Notes under the pieces: model-generated
The model's database searches: none
Seen by the model: only the letters and a program-made list of their open reading frames with translations
What the model was told of the DNA's origin: nothing
Shown: positions 44,301 through 52,347 of the stretch, in pieces
How positions within the stretch are numbered: position 1 is the first letter of the stretch
Layout of the letters: each line of letters opens with the position of its first letter
Position numbers and translations under genes: made by a program
From: Rhodococcoides trifolii
GTDB lineage: Bacteria > Actinomycetota > Actinomycetes > Mycobacteriales > Mycobacteriaceae
Assembly: GCF_014635345.1 (NCBI RefSeq)
Contig: NZ_BMCU01000005.1
Span: 124,001 to 188,000, forward strand
Reading direction: 5' to 3'
DNA length: 64,000 nucleotides

Positions 44301-45365
44301 CAGGCCCGGGCCCATGTAGCCCATCTCGCGTCCACCCATGGCGTTCGGCTGCCCGGTGAGAGACATCGGGCCGCTTCCGGGTGTGCAGATCGCGCCCGTC
44401 GCCAGATGCAGATTGCAGATGGCGTTGCTGTTCCACGTCCCGTGGGTACTTTGATTCAAACCCATTGTCCAACAGGACATCCACTTTCCGGCCTCGCCGA
44501 TCCACCGTGCGGCCGTACGGATGTCTGCTTCGTCGAGACCGGTGATCGTGGCGACGCGGTCGGGGGTGTACTCGGCCAGGAACGCCGGCATGGCGTCCCA
44601 TCCGTCGGTGTGCTCGGCGATGAAGTCCTCGTCGATGTCGCCGTTCTCGACCAGCAGATGAAGCAATCCGTTCAGCAGTGCGAGGTCCGTGCCGGGCGCG
44701 ATGGGGAGGAACAGATCGGCTCTGTCCGCTGTCGTGGTGCGCCGCGGATCGACGACGATGAGTTTGGCGCCGGCCTTGAGCCGATCGGCCATGCGCAGGA
44801 ACAGGATTGGGTGACAGTCGGCCATGTTCGACCCGATGACGAAGAACAAGTCGGCCTGATCGAAGTCGGCGTAGGACCCGGGTGGCCCGTCGGCCCCCAG
44901 CGATTGCTTGTATCCGGTTCCGGCGCTCGCCATGCACAAGCGTGAGTTCGACTCGATGTGCACCGTCCGCAGAAATCCCTTCGCCAGCTTGGTCGCGAGG
45001 TACTGCGACTCGAACGACATCTGACCCGAGACGTACAGCGCGACGGCGTCGGGACCGTGCTCGTCGACGATGGCGCGCAACCGGTCGGCGGCGTCGCGAA
45101 CGGCGTCGTCGACGGAGACCGCGACGGGTTCCTGCCCCCGCTTCTCGCGTACGAACGCCGTCGTCATCCGTCCGTCGCCGAGCATCATCTCCGCGTGCGT
45201 GGCGCCCTTGGTGCACAATCGGCCGAAGTTGGTGGGGTGCAGTTTGTCGCCGCTGACCTTCGCGATGACAGGTGATCCACTTCCGTGGGACGTCTCGACG
45301 ACGATTCCGCACCCGACGCCGCAGTAGGAACACGCAGTCCTCGTCGACACGCGCGTCTCACCCAT
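41319..45365 (-). CDS. Fused assimilatory nitrate reductase / NADPH flavoprotein reductase
   Basis: A 1348-residue polypeptide. The N-terminal half is a molybdopterin oxidoreductase of the NasA/NarB type: 4Fe-4S motif CSYCGVGC plus GRLCTKGAT, then the Mo-bisMGD domains ending with the dinucleotide-binding region near residues 590-720. A linker leads to a flavodoxin domain (about 820-960: VLWASQTGNAEEFAQ, SSTFGDGGPPDNG), then the FAD domain (RQYSISSSP, GGVCSTYLAD) and NADPH domain (GPGTGIAPFRGFLHHR, YVCGDASRMAKDV, RYVRDVY). The reductase part resembles CysJ/P450 reductase, so NADPH electrons can reach nitrate within one chain. The start is ATG at 45365 or GTG at 45350. Confidence 0.92.
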   Translation of the reverse strand: MGETRVSTRTACSYCGVGCGIVVETSHGSGSPVIAKVSGDKLHPTNFGRLCTKGATHAEMMLGDGRMTTAFVREKRGQEPVAVSVDDAVRDAADRLRAIVDEHGPDAVALYVSGQMSFESQYLATKLAKGFLRTVHIESNSRLCMASAGTGYKQSLGADGPPGSYADFDQADLFFVIGSNMADCHPILFLRMADRLKAGAKLIVVDPRRTTTADRADLFLPIAPGTDLALLNGLLHLLVENGDIDEDFIAEHTDGWDAMPAFLAEYTPDRVATITGLDEADIRTAARWIGEAGKWMSCWTMGLNQSTHGTWNSNAICNLHLATGAICTPGSGPMSLTGQPNAMGGREMGYMGPGLPGQRAVISPDDRAFVERQWGLDEGTIRTDVGPGTIEMFSRLAEGDIKAVWIICTNPVASVANRKTVVAGLEAAELVIAQDTYTDTATNAYADILLPATLWSEADAVMINSERNMTLLQQSIEPAGDSRPDWRLIADMACALGFEADFDYKSSEDVFEEIRRFSNPKTGYDLRGASYDRLRETPLQWPVPPDDDADRHPVRYVNDGVSQDLFVDSDGHRPRLAFPTANRRAVFFGRPHMDAAELPDDDYPFVLNTGRLQHQWHTMTKTGKVAKLNKLNPGPFVEVHPDDADRLGVSDGARLEIGSRRGRAVLPVVVTDRVLRGNVFAPFHWNDEQGEYLTVNAVTNDAVDPVSLQPEFKVCAVALRAVAPVAEPAAVHPLASVLGIAAQAVPVLSDVEKMYVGGFLSALVGDVHGVPSLPAAAPLSQSTRVWVDGLLAGMYSRAIAPVESVADDRERVSVLWASQTGNAEEFAQSCAARLSDAGLRPELTNMDDCDPGALTGAVVVVSSTFGDGGPPDNGADFWSRITAENAPSLDGVRFAVLGMGDSSYDDFCGHARALDARFESLGARRLVDLVRCEPGEDEAAADWLSALAQALGENEPTAIGTPSDSGGGVAVLERTAAKKFTKADPVHATLTTNVVLSSPNSAKEVRQFGFDLGDSGATYEPGDSLGIVPRNSPTTVRAWLAATGLDGSRSVDMDGMETPLSEALATRYDIAKVSPALLDFVAARNSDPKLAKLLRRDNRTELDNWLYGRQAPDLLRAFPVHADMVEWNSVLKKLAPRQYSISSSPLVSPQEVQLTVSVVRYRGENDSELGGVCSTYLADRAGTVPVYLQKSPHFRPPSDPSTPMIMIGPGTGIAPFRGFLHHRRALGHAGRNWLFFGDQHADHNFYYRTELEDMFRDGFLSRLDLAFSRDQRERIYVQDRMIEHGAEFWKWLQDGANVYVCGDASRMAKDVDDTLLTIASVHGKLSEDDALAFRKKLVADKRYVRDVY

Positions 45366-45462
45366 GGCCCCATGGTGCGCGACTCCCGGTTCGAGGAGGT
45401 TGCCCGCGGGTTATCTCCAGATCACGCCGACCTCACCGATGCGGGCGCACCGTGTGAGGTGG

Positions 45463-45468
45463 TAGACA
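45463..45468 (+). promoter_or_regulatory. -10 box TAGACA of the 108-residue gene
   Basis: TAGACA ends 6 nt before the ATG at 45475 and no ribosome-binding site intervenes, suggesting a leaderless transcript. Confidence 0.5.
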
Positions 45469-45474
45469 CACCGA

Positions 45475-45801
45475 ATGGCTCCGCAGGACTACTCGCATTC
45501 CGACCACGCGCAGAAGTCGCGGGAATCAAAGGCGACAGCGCTGGCACGTTACCTCTGGGACCGCGACATCGACTCGTCCGACCTCGAGTCGATGACCCCC
45601 GACCTACGCCGAAAGCTGGCGAGGGCCGCCTCGATCAACCCGCCGAGCACGAACGAGACGTGGACGTCCGTGGCCCGCATGCTCGACGACAAGGCGTCGT
45701 GGGCAGCCGCGAATCCGGCTCATCCGTCGTCGGCCCGGGCTTACGTCGACGAGAAGATCATGTGGGTCAAGCCACCGATCACACCGTGGTCCAGCGGGTA
45801 G
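45475..45801 (+). CDS. Conserved hypothetical protein, 108 residues
   Basis: A hydrophilic, probably cytoplasmic protein. It has a basic N-terminal helix (SHSDHAQKSRESKATALARYLWDRDI), a central LRRKLARAASINPPSTNETWTSVARMLDDKASW and a C-terminal tail ending KPPITPWSSG. I do not recognise the family with confidence; it looks like a small actinobacterial protein. The last codons and the TAG stop are part of the first copy of a dispersed GC-rich repeat, so the native C-terminus may have been altered by repeat insertion. Confidence 0.65.
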   Translation: MAPQDYSHSDHAQKSRESKATALARYLWDRDIDSSDLESMTPDLRRKLARAASINPPSTNETWTSVARMLDDKASWAAANPAHPSSARAYVDEKIMWVKPPITPWSSG

Positions 45802-45868
45802 GCCGGAGGCCGGTCGGGACCAGCGGGTAGGCCGGAGGCCGGTCGAGAGCAGCGGGTAGGCCGGTCGG
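45793..45868 (+). repeat. Dispersed GC-rich repeat, 2.7 tandem copies
   Basis: Units of 29 nt beginning AGCGGGTAGGCCGGAGGC at 45793 and 45822, and a shortened third from 45851 to about 45868 that lacks the middle GGCCGGA step. Copies 1 and 2 differ by a single base near the 3' end. The same 18-nt core occurs at 13.56 kb (inverted) and 52.28 kb. The array supplies the stop of the preceding gene. Confidence 0.8.
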
Positions 45869-45874
45869 ACATTT

Positions 45875-46255
45875 TTACAGCCGTAGCAGCGGCAACCAGT
45901 GCGCAATCTCCCCGGCACGCCCGCCCGACACCGTCAGTGTCGCCGACGCGGCGTCGAACTCGAGGCGCCCGGTCGCGAGCAGCAGCCACGTTCGCGCATC
46001 GGTCTCCACCACGTTCGGTGGTGTCCCGCGGGTGTGCCGCGGGCCGACGATGCACTGCACCGCAACGAACGGCGGTACGCGCACCTCGACGCTGGACCCC
46101 GGAGCGGTCTGCTCCAAGGTGCGTGCGCTCAGCCGCACCGCGGATGCGAGCTCGGCGCGCGGGGGTTTCGGGAGACTCGGGTCGTCCAGCCACGGGGACA
46201 CTGCCAACAGCGACGCCCGCAGCGCGGCCGGATCGACTTTCTTGCTAGGCGCCAC
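45875..46255 (-). CDS. Sterol-carrier-family-like small protein
   Basis: A 126-residue protein: MAPSKKVDPAALRASLLAVSPWLDDPSLPKPPRAELASAVRL-type start, then a beta-rich SSVEVRVPPFVAVQCIVGPRHTRGTPPNVVETDARTWLLLATG typical of the bacterial SCP-like family represented by Rv0807, which in M. tuberculosis follows purF. It may bind a lipid or act as an MDMPI-like maleylpyruvate isomerase C-terminal module; neither is proven. It overlaps the CPBP gene by 11 nt and is the last gene of the purL operon. Confidence 0.75.
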   Translation of the reverse strand: MAPSKKVDPAALRASLLAVSPWLDDPSLPKPPRAELASAVRLSARTLEQTAPGSSVEVRVPPFVAVQCIVGPRHTRGTPPNVVETDARTWLLLATGRLEFDAASATLTVSGGRAGEIAHWLPLLRL

Positions 46256-46853
46256 GGTGAACCCAGCTTCGCAGCACTGCCCCGCCGCCGTTCACCGCGT
46301 AATGGAACATCGCCGGTGCGACGACACCGCCACCTCGCTGTCGCAGGCCGTCGAACACCAATGCCGACGCGCCGGTGAACGCGATGGCCGGTAGGGAGCC
46401 GTTGGCCACTCGCCAGTGCCACAGCCCGAACACGATGCTGTCGAAGGCCGGCGACCAGCGTGGCCCGAATGTGCTGCGCGACAACGAGTGCAACACCGAC
46501 CGGAAGATCAGCTCCTCGGTGACGACGGTGCCGACGGGAATCCGAAAGAGCACCCATTCCAGCGGGGCATCCTCGGGGGGACCGACGAATCGCGTGCGCA
46601 GCGCGGGGACCGCACCGACGACTGCGTACGCGGCCAGTGGGATCGAGGCCGCCGCTGCGCCCACTCGAAAGCCTCGGCCGTTCAGGCCGAGATCCCGCAC
46701 ACCCAGTCGTCGAGCGGCACAGGTGGACACCACCGCGACAACAGCATTCGCCGCAGCGCGACTACGAGGCGACGACGTGACCGCGGGCGCGACGAGGTTG
46801 TTCCACACCAGCGCGGACGCGGCCGCGGCCGCTGTCACCGGGCTCGAACTCAT
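46245..46853 (-). CDS. CPBP family intramembrane metalloprotease
   Basis: A 202-residue integral membrane protein with about five hydrophobic segments. The CPBP (CAAX-protease/bacteriocin-processing) motif EE followed by hydrophobics is seen in VGTVVTEELIFRSVLHSL, with later metal-ligand candidates in FGLWHWRVAN and the terminal PAMFHYAVNGGG. The ATG at 46853 overlaps the stop of the preceding hydrolase gene (ATGA). The long open frame further upstream is a shadow of that gene. The substrate is unknown. Confidence 0.82.
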   Translation of the reverse strand: MSSSPVTAAAAASALVWNNLVAPAVTSSPRSRAAANAVVAVVSTCAARRLGVRDLGLNGRGFRVGAAAASIPLAAYAVVGAVPALRTRFVGPPEDAPLEWVLFRIPVGTVVTEELIFRSVLHSLSRSTFGPRWSPAFDSIVFGLWHWRVANGSLPAIAFTGASALVFDGLRQRGGGVVAPAMFHYAVNGGGAVLRSWVHRGA

Positions 46854-48637
46854 TCCGGCGCATCGAGATTCGGGAACTTCTCGCCGACCTCGTCCATGTC
46901 GGCCTGGACTCGCTCGGTGTCCGCGTTCGTCCACCCCTCGGGCGGCGCCACAGCGGCCCACGAGTCGACGGCGGACGCGCCGTAACTGTGACCGTGTCCG
47001 GACGGCACTCCCAGCGAATTCGTCATGTCGGCCGTGACCTGCCAGAAGGTGACGATGGGGAACCACCGCATGCTGGCCAGTCGATCCGACCCGGGCGGCT
47101 CGGCCAACCAGTCCGGACGCTCGAACAGCAGGCTCGGTGACCACCAGACGATCGGGTCGGACGCATGTTGCATGTAGAGCACCCGCGGCTGCGGCCATGG
47201 GCCGTCCTGCGCGTCCAAACGCTCCGCGCTGTCGGCGAATCGGACGAGCAGACCACCCGCGTACTCGGGCTCGACCTCGGTGGTGCCCGGATCGCGCCGC
47301 GTGACGTAGGTCTGCCAGATGCGGTTGGAGTTGGGCGGGCCGACCCAGAGGACCCCGTCGACCTTGTCCCGGATGTCACTGATGTCGGTGAACGCGGCTT
47401 CACCGGCCTGGGATCCGAGACTCTCGCCGTAGACGTAGAGCTTGGGACGCGTTTCCTCGGGCTCACTCGACCACCGTCTCTGCACGGTGTCGATCAGGAT
47501 GCGGCCGGCCGCGGCCGATGCCTCACGGTCGGCGATGAACGAGATCCAGCTCGGTAGATACGAGTACTGCGTCGCGATGATCGCGGTGTCACCGTCGTAC
47601 ATCATCTCGAACGCGCGGGCCGACACCGGATCGACCCAGCCGGTTCCGGTGGTCGGCATCACGACGATCGCCTTGCGCGAGAACGCCCCTGTGCGTTCGA
47701 GCTCGTCGACCACCATGGACATACGCTCGTCCGAGGTGGGCGCCGACGCCAGACCGACGTACGCACGAATCGGTTCCTCGGCGGGGCGGCCGGTCACCTC
47801 GGTCATCTGATCGGCCGTCAGGCCCCCGGCGACGAAGTTGCGGCCCTCGTACCCGAGCGAGTCCCACGAGACCGTCGACGCGGAACTGCCCGACCGTTCG
47901 GCGTCGGTGGGTTGCACCACGCCGCTTCGCGTTTCGTCGTTCTTGACGCTCGAGATCGAGTTCGCGACGCTGATGAAACCACGCAACAGAACACCCTGAA
48001 CCAAGGTGACGCCGACGACGAGGATGAGTACCACGCCGATCGCGTTGGCCATCCCGCGTGGGATTCTGGTCCGGCGAAGGATCTTGCGTGCGATGTAGCG
48101 ACGGAGGTCGCGCAGCGTCCGCCACAACGAAATCAGCAGCGCCGCAAGGACGATCATGATGGCGCCGGTGCGGAAGTATCCGGTTGTCGTCGTCCCCTCG
48201 GCGCTCATGAGTGCTGACAGTTCGCGCTGCCACTGCGCCGACACCGCGAGCATGATCGCCACTGCGAGAGTCGACAGGACCGGTACGACGATCTTCAGCG
48301 CACGCTCGATGCGATCCGGCAGCGGCCACCACGGCTGTTTGTGAAGGAACCAGCGTTTGACGGCCCATTGAACCGCAACACCCACGCCGTACCCGATTGC
48401 CGCGTTGATGCCGCTGACAATGCCCTGGAACAGCCAGCCGCGAGGGAGCAACGACGGTGTCAGCGACCAACATACGAAGAACGCGCCGAATGCGATGCCG
48501 GTGAAGTCCAGTCGCAGAAGACTCCAGGCCCACCCCACGACCGGGTGCTTGCGCACCGTCCGAAGCGCCGAATGCAGGACGAAATCCGGTAGTTGTTCGA
48601 GCCGTTCGAGTGGGGTTTCGTGAACGGTGTCAGTCAC
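46850..48637 (-). CDS. Membrane-bound alpha/beta-hydrolase (Abhydrolase_9 type)
   Basis: A 595-residue protein. The N-terminal half has several membrane helices (about residues 45-190, e.g. AFGAFFVCWSLTPSLLPRGW) typical of the Abhydrolase_9 N-terminal domain. The C-terminal half is an alpha/beta-hydrolase with the nucleophile elbow LYVYGESLGSQAGEAAF (GESLG), an FADREASAAAGR segment and a late HGHSYG that may supply the catalytic His. The GTG at 48637 lies 4 nt after purL; the frame opens further upstream only by chance inside purL. The function is unknown, perhaps a lipid esterase. Confidence 0.83.
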   Translation of the reverse strand: MTDTVHETPLERLEQLPDFVLHSALRTVRKHPVVGWAWSLLRLDFTGIAFGAFFVCWSLTPSLLPRGWLFQGIVSGINAAIGYGVGVAVQWAVKRWFLHKQPWWPLPDRIERALKIVVPVLSTLAVAIMLAVSAQWQRELSALMSAEGTTTTGYFRTGAIMIVLAALLISLWRTLRDLRRYIARKILRRTRIPRGMANAIGVVLILVVGVTLVQGVLLRGFISVANSISSVKNDETRSGVVQPTDAERSGSSASTVSWDSLGYEGRNFVAGGLTADQMTEVTGRPAEEPIRAYVGLASAPTSDERMSMVVDELERTGAFSRKAIVVMPTTGTGWVDPVSARAFEMMYDGDTAIIATQYSYLPSWISFIADREASAAAGRILIDTVQRRWSSEPEETRPKLYVYGESLGSQAGEAAFTDISDIRDKVDGVLWVGPPNSNRIWQTYVTRRDPGTTEVEPEYAGGLLVRFADSAERLDAQDGPWPQPRVLYMQHASDPIVWWSPSLLFERPDWLAEPPGSDRLASMRWFPIVTFWQVTADMTNSLGVPSGHGHSYGASAVDSWAAVAPPEGWTNADTERVQADMDEVGEKFPNLDAPE

Positions 48638-48641
48638 TCGC

Positions 48642-50909
48642 TCACCCGAACAGAGCGGGCAACGTTTTCTCGTACGCCTCCCGGAGCTCGGCGATCGGCA
48701 CGGTGAACAGGCCCTGGAACTCGATCGAATCCGACCCCTCGTCGGCAACGCCGATCCGCTCCCACGGCAACCCCCTCGCACTGCACATTCCGGTGAAGCG
48801 GGTCTCCTCCGTGCGCGGTACCGCGACCAGCACACGACCCGCCGACTCCGAGAACAGCGTGACGAACGGATCTGTTCCCTCGGGCAACAGGATCCGGCAC
48901 CCCGCCTCGCCGGCGAGCGCTGCTTCGACGATCGTCTGCGCCAACCCGCCTTCGGACAGGTCGTGTGCGGCGGACACCAAGCCGTCGCGACTAGAGGCCG
49001 TGAGGATGTCGGCAAGCAGCTGTTCGCGCGCGAGGTCCACCTTCGGCGGCACTCCGCCGAGATGGTCGTGGACTACCTGCGACCAAATCGATCCGTCGAA
49101 CTCGTCGTGTGTCTCGCCGAGAAGAATCAGCGTCTCCCCCGGCTCCAGCCCGATGCCCGTCGGGATACGGCGATGAACGTCGTCGATCACGCCGAGCACA
49201 CCGACCACGGGGGTGGGCAGGATGGGCGTCGCGCCGGTCTGGTTGTAGAAGCTGACGTTGCCGCCGGTGACCGGAATTCCGAGCGTGGCGCATCCGTCGG
49301 CCAGTCCGCGGACGGCCTGCTGGAACTGCCACATGACGCCGGGGTCCTCGGGAGACCCGAAATTCAGGCAGTTGGTGACGGCCTTCGGTGTGGCACCGGT
49401 GGTGGCCACGTTGCGGAACGCCTCGGCGAGAGCGAGCTGCGCACCGCGGTACGGGTCGAGGGCGGTGTACCGACCGGAAGCGTCGGTGGCCAAAGCGATT
49501 CCGCGGCCGGTCTTCTCGTCGATTCGCACCACGCCGGCGTCGGCGTGCTCGGCCAGAACCGTGTTGCCGCGGACGTACCGGTCGTACTGCTCGGTGATGA
49601 GCCGACGACTGCACAGCTGAGGCGAGCTGATCATGGTCATCAGCGTGTCCCGCAACGCATCGGCGCCGACGGGCCGTTCCAAGGAGGCGGTGGTGTTCGC
49701 GATCAGATCGTCCTGCGACGCGGGCCGCTCGACGGGACGGTTGTACACGGGCCCCTCGTGCGCCACGGTGAGCGGCGGGACGTCGACGACGGTGTCACCG
49801 TTCCAGGTGATCTGGAGGTTGGTGCCGCCGGTCACCTCACCGATGTCCGTCGCGAGCACGTCCCACTTCGCGCATACGGCCATGAACTTGTCGACGTTCT
49901 CCGGTGTCACGACGGCGCACATGCGCTCCTGCGACTCACTGGAGAGCACCTCGGCGGGGGTCATACCTTCGGCGCGCAGCGGCACCCGATCGAGCGCAAT
50001 GTGCATACCGCCGTCACCCGCGGCTGCGAGTTCGGAAGTGGCGCAGGACAATCCGGCCCCACCGAGGTCCTGGATCCCGACCACGAGGTGCTCGGCGTAC
50101 AGCTCGAGGCAGCACTCGATGAGCACCTTCTCGGTGAAGGGATCCCCCACCTGCACCGCCGGCAGCTTCTTGCGACCCTGCTTGGCGTCGAAGCTCTCCG
50201 ACGCGAGCACGGACACCCCGCCGATGCCGTCCAGGCCGGTACGCGCGCCGAACAGAATGATCTTGTTGCCTGCGCCCGACGCGAATGCGAGGTGCATGTC
50301 CTCCACGCGCATCACCCCGGCACACAGCGCGTTGAGCAATGGGTTTCCGGCGTACGACGCGTCGAACACGGTCTCGCCGCCCACGTTGGGCAGGCCGAGC
50401 GAGTTCCCGTAGCCGCCGACCCCTCGGACGATCCCCTCGAGCACGCGGCGTGTGTCCGGTGCGTCCGCCGCCCCGAACCGCAGCTGATCCATGACGGCGA
50501 TCGGACGTGCGCCCATGGCCATGATGTCGCGCACGATGCCGCCGACTCCGGTGGCCGCGCCTTGATACGGCTCGACGTACGACGGGTGGTTGTGGCTTTC
50601 GACCTTGAACGTGACGGCCCAACCGTCACCGACGTCGACGACCCCGGCGTTCTCGCCGATGCCGGCGAGCATGTTGGCCTTCATCTCCTCGGTGGTGGTC
50701 TCGCCGAAGTACTTCAGGTGGACCTTCGAGGACTTGTACGAGCAGTGCTCACTCCACATCACGGAGTACATCGCCAGTTCGGCGTCCGTGGGGCGGCGCC
50801 CGAGGATCTCCTTGATGCGTGCGTACTCGTCGTCTTTGAGACCGAGTTCCCGGTACGGCTGCGCAGTGTCGGGGGTGGAGGCTGCGTCGGAGACCGAGTC
50901 GACAGACAC
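48642..50909 (-). CDS. purL: Phosphoribosylformylglycinamidine synthase subunit PurL
   Basis: A 755-residue small-type PurL (PurQ/PurS are separate in such organisms), converting FGAR to FGAM with ATP. Motifs include [80 protein letters not shown] and [10 protein letters not shown]. The GTG at 50909 gives an N-terminus like other actinobacterial PurL; the 51-codon extension reaches into the intergenic region. It is the first gene of an operon with the membrane hydrolase, CPBP protease and SCP-like protein. Confidence 0.95.
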   Translation of the reverse strand: MSVDSVSDAASTPDTAQPYRELGLKDDEYARIKEILGRRPTDAELAMYSVMWSEHCSYKSSKVHLKYFGETTTEEMKANMLAGIGENAGVVDVGDGWAVTFKVESHNHPSYVEPYQGAATGVGGIVRDIMAMGARPIAVMDQLRFGAADAPDTRRVLEGIVRGVGGYGNSLGLPNVGGETVFDASYAGNPLLNALCAGVMRVEDMHLAFASGAGNKIILFGARTGLDGIGGVSVLASESFDAKQGRKKLPAVQVGDPFTEKVLIECCLELYAEHLVVGIQDLGGAGLSCATSELAAAGDGGMHIALDRVPLRAEGMTPAEVLSSESQERMCAVVTPENVDKFMAVCAKWDVLATDIGEVTGGTNLQITWNGDTVVDVPPLTVAHEGPVYNRPVERPASQDDLIANTTASLERPVGADALRDTLMTMISSPQLCSRRLITEQYDRYVRGNTVLAEHADAGVVRIDEKTGRGIALATDASGRYTALDPYRGAQLALAEAFRNVATTGATPKAVTNCLNFGSPEDPGVMWQFQQAVRGLADGCATLGIPVTGGNVSFYNQTGATPILPTPVVGVLGVIDDVHRRIPTGIGLEPGETLILLGETHDEFDGSIWSQVVHDHLGGVPPKVDLAREQLLADILTASSRDGLVSAAHDLSEGGLAQTIVEAALAGEAGCRILLPEGTDPFVTLFSESAGRVLVAVPRTEETRFTGMCSARGLPWERIGVADEGSDSIEFQGLFTVPIAELREAYEKTLPALFG

Positions 50910-51006
50910 GTGGGGTGGATCCTTCCGGGGGTTGAACCGGCTCAGTAGTGGACCGATCCAGTTTAGGGCACCAGTGTTCAGGGCACCGAACTGCAGGTCA
51001 CCGCGG

Positions 51007-52314
51007 TCAGCCGACCAGGAACGCTGCCAACGCATCGGCGTACATCGGGACGTCGCCGGCACCCATCAACTCGCGAGAGGAGTGCATCGCGAGCTGCGGG
51101 GCCCCGACATCGACGGTTTTCAGTCCGGTTCGGGCAGCGAGAATGGGCCCGATCGTCGATCCGCAGGGCAGGTCCGCACGGTGGACGTACCGCTGCAGCG
51201 GCACTCCGGCCCGGTCGCAGGCGAGTGCGAACGCGGCGGACCCGACGGCGTCGGTCGCGTATCGCAAATTCTGGTTCACCTTCAGCACCGGTCCGCCGTT
51301 GACCGAGATCCGGTGTGCCGGTTCGTGTCTCTCGGGGTAGTTCGGATGCGTCGCGTGGGCCATGTCGCCGGACGCGTGGATGGACCCGGCCATCGCGCGC
51401 AGGAAATCCTCGCGTCCGCCGCCGCGGGCGAGCACGATGCGCTCGAGGACGGTGTTCATGAGGTCGGACCCGGCACCGCGGTCGGACTGGCTTCCGACTT
51501 CCTCGTGATCGAACAGTGCCAGAACGGGAATCGCCGACGGCTCGTCATCGACGGCGGCGAGCAACGCCCGAGTTCCCGAGTAGCACGTGCCCTGGTTGTC
51601 CAAGCGGGGAGCGCTGATCATGTCGTCGCCGACGCCGAACACGACGGCCGGCGCCACGACGTGCGTCATCAGTTCCCAACCGAGAACACTGTTCGGGTCC
51701 AGGCCGAAGTGCTCGGCGAGATGAGATACGAAGGGCGCAGGCGCGTTTCCGGTCCCCCATACAGCGTTGACGTGCCGTTGCGGATCCAGTGTCACCCCTT
51801 TGCGGTCCTCGGACAGATGAATGGCCAACTGCGGAACGCGCAGAATCGGCTCGTCGATTCGCACCAGAACGTCCGTCACCTCGGAGCCGGTCCCGACGGC
51901 GAGGCGTCCGGATATTCCGAGATCGCGATCCAACCAGGAGTTCAGCCATGCACCGCCGTACGGCTCGAGTCCGACGAGGTTCCAGTCACCGGACCGCAGA
52001 TCGGGGTGTTGCTTGACGCGCAGGTTCGGGCTGTCGGTGTGGCCGCCGACGATGCGGAACACACCGTCCGGCGCCGACTCGGTCGACCACGCCACGATCG
52101 ACCCGCCGCGCACGACGAAGTACCGACCCGGCTCGGCCGACCAGGCATCGGTCTCCGAAACCTCGACGAAACCGGCTGCCCGAAGTTCGACCGCCACCGT
52201 CGCCACCACGTGGAACGGGGACGGCGAGGCGTCGATGAAGGTGCAGAGTCCGAGTGCGGTCGCTCCGGCGGATAGGCCGGAGGCCGGTCGGGATGGTCTC
52301 GGTGTTGTCGCCAT
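51007..52314 (-). CDS. pepC: M18 family aspartyl/amino peptidase
   Basis: A 435-residue metallo-aminopeptidase of family M18. Zinc-site motifs are [12 protein letters not shown], the central [25 protein letters not shown] and the late [11 protein letters not shown]. The conserved start [11 protein letters not shown] is at about residue 28. The first 20 residues are abnormal: codons 8-17 ([10 protein letters not shown]) are encoded by a copy of the dispersed GC-rich repeat. A CATAAT box 8 nt before the ATG suggests leaderless translation. It corresponds by position to Rv0800. Confidence 0.92.
   Translation of the reverse strand: MATTPRPSRPASGLSAGATALGLCTFIDASPSPFHVVATVAVELRAAGFVEVSETDAWSAEPGRYFVVRGGSIVAWSTESAPDGVFRIVGGHTDSPNLRVKQHPDLRSGDWNLVGLEPYGGAWLNSWLDRDLGISGRLAVGTGSEVTDVLVRIDEPILRVPQLAIHLSEDRKGVTLDPQRHVNAVWGTGNAPAPFVSHLAEHFGLDPNSVLGWELMTHVVAPAVVFGVGDDMISAPRLDNQGTCYSGTRALLAAVDDEPSAIPVLALFDHEEVGSQSDRGAGSDLMNTVLERIVLARGGGREDFLRAMAGSIHASGDMAHATHPNYPERHEPAHRISVNGGPVLKVNQNLRYATDAVGSAAFALACDRAGVPLQRYVHRADLPCGSTIGPILAARTGLKTVDVGAPQLAMHSSRELMGAGDVPMYADALAAFLVG
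52268..52293 (+). repeat. Dispersed GC-rich repeat inside the M18 peptidase ORF
   Basis: Plus-strand GCGGATAGGCCGGAGGCC and the following GGTCGGGA match the 45.79-kb unit except for one base. It lies in frame within codons 8-17 of the peptidase gene (minus strand), so it is translated. Confidence 0.75.
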
Positions 52315-52347
52315 GGCTACGAATTATGCCCGCGTAGGGTCGGCAGG

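Noticed and set aside
43117-45333. 738-codon minus-strand frame
   Set aside because: It is an alternate frame of the nitrate reductase gene, Arg-rich and without motifs.
45793-45868. Possible CRISPR-like array
   Set aside because: The units are directly adjacent with no unique spacers, and no cas genes are present; it is a tandem GC-rich repeat.
48627-50948. 773-codon plus-strand open frame
   Set aside because: It is antisense to purL, whose catalytic motifs are intact.
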